Shown piece after piece: positions 48,154-48,171 of a stretch of DNA of 48,171 nt. The DNA comes from Halorubrum tebenquichense DSM 14210. GTDB lineage: Archaea > Halobacteriota > Halobacteria > Halobacteriales > Haloferacaceae. The stretch is taken from positions 4,592 through 52,762 of the forward strand of contig NZ_AOJD01000031.1 in NCBI RefSeq assembly GCF_000337415.1, written 5' to 3'. Position numbers and translations under genes: made by a program. Positions within the stretch are counted from its first letter, which is position 1. Each line of letters begins with the position of its first letter. The notes below the pieces were generated by a model that was given only the letters and a program-made list of their open reading frames with translations, was not told the DNA's origin and searched no databases.

Positions 48154-48171
48154 CTGTCTCTTATACACATC
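48154..48171. other. Nextera transposase adapter (sequencing artefact)
   Basis: The last 18 bases read ctgtctcttatacacatc, the Illumina Nextera mosaic-end adapter. Not genomic. Any reading frame that runs into it (for example one starting MYKRQ on the minus strand) is an artefact. Confidence 0.97.

Noticed and set aside
47929-48168. Minus-strand frame starting MYKRQ
   Set aside because: The start comes from the Nextera adapter at the contig end.

Overview
This 48 kb window is the end of a contig from an extremely halophilic archaeon (class Halobacteria). The base composition of the first 35 kb is very GC-rich with heavy use of C/G at third codon positions. The predicted proteins are acidic (Asp/Glu-rich), many genes look leaderless with a TATA box about 25-30 nt before the start codon, and archaeal signatures occur throughout (PGF-CTERM anchor, Trm5, PurN-PurH fusion without IMP cyclohydrolase, Orc1/Cdc6, phiH1-type repressor). 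Genus Halorubrum or a close relative is the best guess from gene content and style; this is inference.

Region 1 (1-35.5 kb) is chromosomal. It holds a Nudix hydrolase and prolyl-tRNA synthetase; a secreted, sequon-rich protein beside a membrane-anchored winged-helix protein; tRNA-Thr(CGT); tRNA methyltransferase Trm5; a btuCD operon divergent from btuF (cobalamin uptake); a PLP enzyme that has lost its expected lysine; an FAD-dependent oxidoreductase; an orphan 2-oxoacid dehydrogenase E1-alpha; a divergent alcohol dehydrogenase / amidohydrolase-DUF59 module of the kind that accompanies bacterial propane/acetone monooxygenases, here without the monooxygenase; a coupled J-domain protein and phosphoesterase; an M42 peptidase; an MFS transporter; divergent purNH and purB; tandem YdjM-like membrane proteins; a phytoene-desaturase-type enzyme; a PAS protein; and a lipoprotein with a metzincin-type protease motif.

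Three long non-coding repeats (1-262, 13612-13878, 25245-25500) lie in the same orientation in this region. They share conserved unpaired blocks, and four helices are maintained by compensatory base changes. This points to a structured RNA or an RNA-like mobile element and is the most interesting signal in the window. A second, unrelated structured segment lies near 6355-6480.

Region 2 (about 35.6-48.15 kb) is an integrated mobile element with progressively lower GC. A tyrosine integrase sits at its left edge, downstream of a minus-strand operon of tightly overlapping small genes (zinc ribbon, PadR regulator, two unknowns, J-domain protein, unknown). A divergent phiH1-repressor-like gene is separated from that operon by a perfect inverted repeat. 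Then come a single-chain (type IIG-like) restriction-modification enzyme, an Orc1/Cdc6 initiator with tandem repeats upstream (possible origin or operator), a broken basic-protein gene, a HEPN-like protein and several small membrane proteins. Three transcription units at the right end share a motif 108-127 bp before their start codons. The last 18 bases are a Nextera transposase adapter, so the element is truncated by the assembly and its right end is not visible.
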